Positions 32,681-34,761 of a stretch of DNA of 34,761 bases are shown here, piece by piece; within the stretch, counting starts at the first letter, position 1; each line of letters opens with the position of its first letter. The position numbers and the translations under genes are program-made. The stretch comes from Bacilli bacterium. GTDB taxonomy: Bacteria > Bacillota_I > Bacilli_A > RFN20 > CAG-826. The DNA is taken from NCBI GenBank assembly GCA_017450325.1, contig JAFSVB010000003.1, positions 1 to 34,761 on the forward strand, given 5' to 3'. The notes under the pieces are model-generated. The model was given only the letters and a program-made list of their open reading frames with translations. It was not told the DNA's origin and did not search any database.

Positions 32681-33957
32681 CGCCTTCTTAGCCCTTTGGG
32701 GTAATGGTTCTTGGCCACTCCCTTGGTCAATTTGACGAACCCGAGGGGGATGCCAAGATAGGATACGACGCGGAAGCCATCGCCTCCATCTAACGGAAAT
32801 GTCTCGCCCGCTAAATAAGCGAGCGCTTTTTCTTTTATCAGGGGAATATCATGTCCTTTCCCTAGCGCCCTTGCTAAAGCGATATCGGGTAGGAAACGCG
32901 GGGAAGTTTCGCCAAGCTTCACCCCATATCGGAGCAAGGACAAACCCGAAACGCGCATCGGGTGAGGCAAAGCGTAGAGGGCGTCATTATGAAGGCGGAT
33001 GTCTTTGCCTTCTAAATCGAAATCTTTAAGAATTGGGTCTAATTTCCCTGCAAAAGCCCGTCCTTTTTCGAATATAGTCCCTTCTTTTTCGCCTTTTTTC
33101 CTTAGTAAGCAAAGGAATTGGCCTTCGCCCTCGTAATGGCTCGGGAACAGGTGAATGCCTTCGGGAAGGTCCTTATGATGGTAGAAGCAAGGGTGGTCCA
33201 TAAGAGGGACCGCCTCGAAATCCTCATGCTCTTTTAAGAAGCCTAAGACCGACCCTTCGTCCTCTTCATAGGAGAACGAGCAGGTGGAATACAGGATCCT
33301 TCCGCCTGGGCGAAGCATCGTCGAGGCGAGGTGGAGAAGGCGGAGCTGAACCTCGTGGTTCTTGAGGACTTTCTCCTTGCTCCAATCCTGTTCCAATCGC
33401 GCGTCTTTCCGGAACATCGCCGAGCCCGAGCAAGGCGCATCGAGCATGATCGCGTCGAAATATTCCTCATATTGAGGATGGGCTGCTTCGAAGTCCCCGG
33501 AAGTAACCACGACGTTGCTTAGTCCAAGCCGTTCCACGTTGCCCGAAAGCTCCAAGGCCCTCTTGTAGGAGAGGTCGTTCGAGAGAAGGACGCCGTCTTC
33601 GAGCATGAGGCTAAGGATTGACGTCTTTCCGCCGGGCGCGGCCGCTATATCGAGGATGCGCTCGCCTTTTTTGGGCGAGAGGAAATAGGGGGAGACCATG
33701 CTCGCCGCGTCGAGGATATAGAAGCCGCCGATATTGTGGAGCAAGGACTTCCCTAGGGCGTCTTCTTGCTCAAAATAATAGGCGTGGGGGATGAAAGGAT
33801 GGGCGCGTAGCCCTGGGTAAAGCGCTTGGAAGTCCTCGTCCGAAATCAGATGGTGGTTGAGGTATAACGCGTGCGTCGAAGGTTTCTTTAACGCCTCTTC
33901 AAGCAGCAATATCTCTTCTTCTTCATAGTAAGGCCGAAGCGAATCAAGCATCTCCAT
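32674..33957 (-). CDS. RNA (cytosine-C5)-methyltransferase, RsmF/NSUN family
   Basis: This 427-residue enzyme methylates cytosine C5 in RNA, most likely 16S rRNA. The SAM site is [13 protein letters not shown] near residue 100, and both family cysteines are present: Cys176 in DAPCSG (product release) and the catalytic Cys226 in [12 protein letters not shown]. The C-terminal 150 residues fit the RsmF-type extra domain with a PUA-like end. The start [11 protein letters not shown] at 33957 is preferred: TACGAT lies 7 nt before it, and earlier in-frame starts (such as 34008) would place the promoter inside the gene. It is divergent from the pyrimidine-nucleoside phosphorylase and overlaps the convergent small membrane protein gene. 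Confidence 0.92.
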   Translation of the reverse strand: MEMLDSLRPYYEEEEILLLEEALKKPSTHALYLNHHLISDEDFQALYPGLRAHPFIPHAYYFEQEDALGKSLLHNIGGFYILDAASMVSPYFLSPKKGERILDIAAAPGGKTSILSLMLEDGVLLSNDLSYKRALELSGNVERLGLSNVVVTSGDFEAAHPQYEEYFDAIMLDAPCSGSAMFRKDARLEQDWSKEKVLKNHEVQLRLLHLASTMLRPGGRILYSTCSFSYEEDEGSVLGFLKEHEDFEAVPLMDHPCFYHHKDLPEGIHLFPSHYEGEGQFLCLLRKKGEKEGTIFEKGRAFAGKLDPILKDFDLEGKDIRLHNDALYALPHPMRVSGLSLLRYGVKLGETSPRFLPDIALARALGKGHDIPLIKEKALAYLAGETFPLDGGDGFRVVSYLGIPLGFVKLTKGVAKNHYPKGLRRRY

Positions 33958-33964
33958 GTCGGTT

Positions 33965-33970
33965 ATCGTA
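33965..33970 (-). promoter_or_regulatory. -10 box of the RNA methyltransferase gene, leaderless start
   Basis: TACGAT on the minus strand (33970 to 33965) ends 7 nt before the ATG at 33957. No ribosome-binding site lies between. The -35 region is not recognisable. Confidence 0.45.
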
Positions 33971-34002
33971 ACGGGATTGCCACGAAAAGAAAAGCCCTTC
34001 AC

Positions 34003-34035
34003 GCGCATAGGTGCGCAATGTGGTACACTATGCGC
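34003..34035. promoter_or_regulatory. GCGCATAG/CTATGCGC inverted repeat in the divergent promoter region
   Basis: GCGCATAG (34003-34010) and CTATGCGC (34028-34035) are perfect inverted copies separated by 17 nt, and a further TGCGCA lies between them (34012-34017). The right arm covers the space between the -10 box and the start codon of the phosphorylase gene, a typical operator position. Confidence 0.45.
34024..34029 (+). promoter_or_regulatory. Extended -10 box of the nucleoside phosphorylase gene, leaderless start
   Basis: TGGTACACT fits an extended -10 (TGnTAnnnT). The box ends 6 nt before the ATG at 34036, placing transcription start at the start codon. Confidence 0.5.
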
Positions 34036-34761
34036 ATGAGAATGGTAGATATCATACAGCGCAAGAGGGATGGGCATACCCTCAGCGAGGAAGAAATTCG
34101 ATTCTTTGTCCAAGGCTATGCCGACGGGAAGATCCCCGATTATCAGGCGAGTGCCTTCACGATGGCCGTCTATTTCCAGGGCATGACCCCCGAGGAAACC
34201 GCGATCATGACCGATGCGATGATGCATTCGGGCGAGACGGTCGACTTATCCATGATCCAAGGCGTCAAAGTCGATAAGCATAGCACCGGAGGCGTGGGCG
34301 ATAAGACTTCCCTCGTCGTCGGACCGCTGGTCTCCGCCTGCGGAGGCAAGGTCGCGAAGATGTCGGGTAGGGGACTCGGCCATACCGGCGGCACCCTTGA
34401 TAAGATCGAATCCGTCCCGGGTACGGATATTTTCCGCACCCGCGAGCAGGTCGTTCAGCAAGTCAACGACATCGGCCTAGCCATCATCGGCCAGACGGGT
34501 AAGCTCGTCCCCGCGGATAAGAAGCTCTACGCTCTCCGCGACGTCACCGCGACCATTGAATCGATACCCTTGATCGCCTCCTCCATCATGTCGAAAAAGC
34601 TCGCTTCGGGAACCGACGCCATCCTTTTGGACGTCAAATTCGGAAGCGGCGCCTTCATGAAGAACATCGCCGATGCCCGCCGCCTCGCCAAAGCCATGGT
34701 CGAGATCGGCGATAAGCTCGGCCGCGATACCCGCGCGGTCCTCACCGACATGGACCAGCCC
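34036..34761 (+). CDS. Pyrimidine-nucleoside / thymidine phosphorylase (3' end missing)
   Basis: The first 242 residues of an enzyme usually about 430 long. It splits thymidine or uridine with phosphate into base and (deoxy)ribose 1-phosphate in nucleoside salvage. The N-terminal helical domain begins [13 protein letters not shown], as in Bacillus-type Pdp, with IPDYQASAF near residue 34. Phosphate and substrate residues are seen in [13 protein letters not shown] (from Lys81) and the family signature [13 protein letters not shown] near 111-123. The start MRMVD is supported by family alignment and the promoter 6 nt upstream. Pdp and DeoA types cannot be separated with certainty. Confidence 0.95.
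   Translation, partial: MRMVDIIQRKRDGHTLSEEEIRFFVQGYADGKIPDYQASAFTMAVYFQGMTPEETAIMTDAMMHSGETVDLSMIQGVKVDKHSTGGVGDKTSLVVGPLVSACGGKVAKMSGRGLGHTGGTLDKIESVPGTDIFRTREQVVQQVNDIGLAIIGQTGKLVPADKKLYALRDVTATIESIPLIASSIMSKKLASGTDAILLDVKFGSGAFMKNIADARRLAKAMVEIGDKLGRDTRAVLTDMDQP

Noticed and set aside
34008-34227. Longer N-terminus for the RNA methyltransferase, starting at 34008 or further upstream on the minus strand
   Set aside because: It would overlap the divergent promoter and the phosphorylase coding region, and the family begins close to [11 protein letters not shown] at 33957.
1-34761. rRNA, tRNA, CRISPR array, riboswitch, phage or plasmid origin
   Set aside because: No tRNA-like cloverleaf, regular spaced direct repeats, known riboswitch cores or replication genes were recognised; intergenic gaps are all below about 250 nt. 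A covariance-model scan was not possible here.

Overview
Organism. The window comes from a gene-dense bacterial chromosome, probably a Bacillota lineage near Erysipelotrichia or the Mollicutes-related gut Bacilli. Pointers are lipoproteins with short LxSC lipoboxes, an RNase J-type nuclease, a SpoIIIE/FtsK translocase, an MsmX/UgpC-type sugar ATPase, and a three-gene GlpA-like/FAD/DUF1667 set. The DNA looks G+C-rich with many C-ending codons (judged by eye). TGA is used as stop and TGG as Trp, so the standard bacterial code fits. The taxonomic placement is inference. No rRNA, tRNA, CRISPR array, insertion sequence or phage gene was recognised.

Layout. Positions 1-13203 hold a carbohydrate locus: the 3' part of a large repeat-domain protein, a sugar-binding lipoprotein, two permeases, two different GH65 glycoside phosphorylases, one polypeptide joining beta-phosphoglucomutase to the transporter ATPase, and a GH28/GH49-like beta-helix lipoprotein. 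Four junctions from the first permease onward are 4-nt ATGA overlaps, so this is a tightly coupled operon. The implied pathway is: surface cleavage, ABC import of a glucosyl oligosaccharide, inverting phosphorolysis to beta-glucose 1-phosphate, and isomerisation to glucose 6-phosphate. Then come pnp (PNPase), an Rpn/PD-(D/E)XK nuclease-like gene, and two minus-strand genes (a repeat-linker lipoprotein and a methyltransferase-like protein). Positions 19040-22086 encode a GlpA-like oxidoreductase, a second FAD oxidoreductase and a DUF1667 protein. A GT2 glycosyltransferase, a YfcE-like phosphoesterase, a degenerate RNase J-like protein, FtsK/SpoIIIE and type I pullulanase follow. The end holds a small possible OB-fold protein, PlsC, a small membrane protein, a minus-strand RNA m5C methyltransferase, and the 5' part of a pyrimidine-nucleoside phosphorylase.

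Main points. The most unusual items are the beta-phosphoglucomutase::ABC-ATPase fusion inside a GH65 operon, an RNase J-like protein that keeps most metal ligands but has Glu and Lys in place of two His ligands, and a repeated arrangement in which a -10 box lies only 6-9 nt before the start codon (five genes), suggesting leaderless or nearly leaderless mRNAs. Several dyads (before pnp, before the YfcE-like gene, and between the last two divergent genes) could be regulatory.
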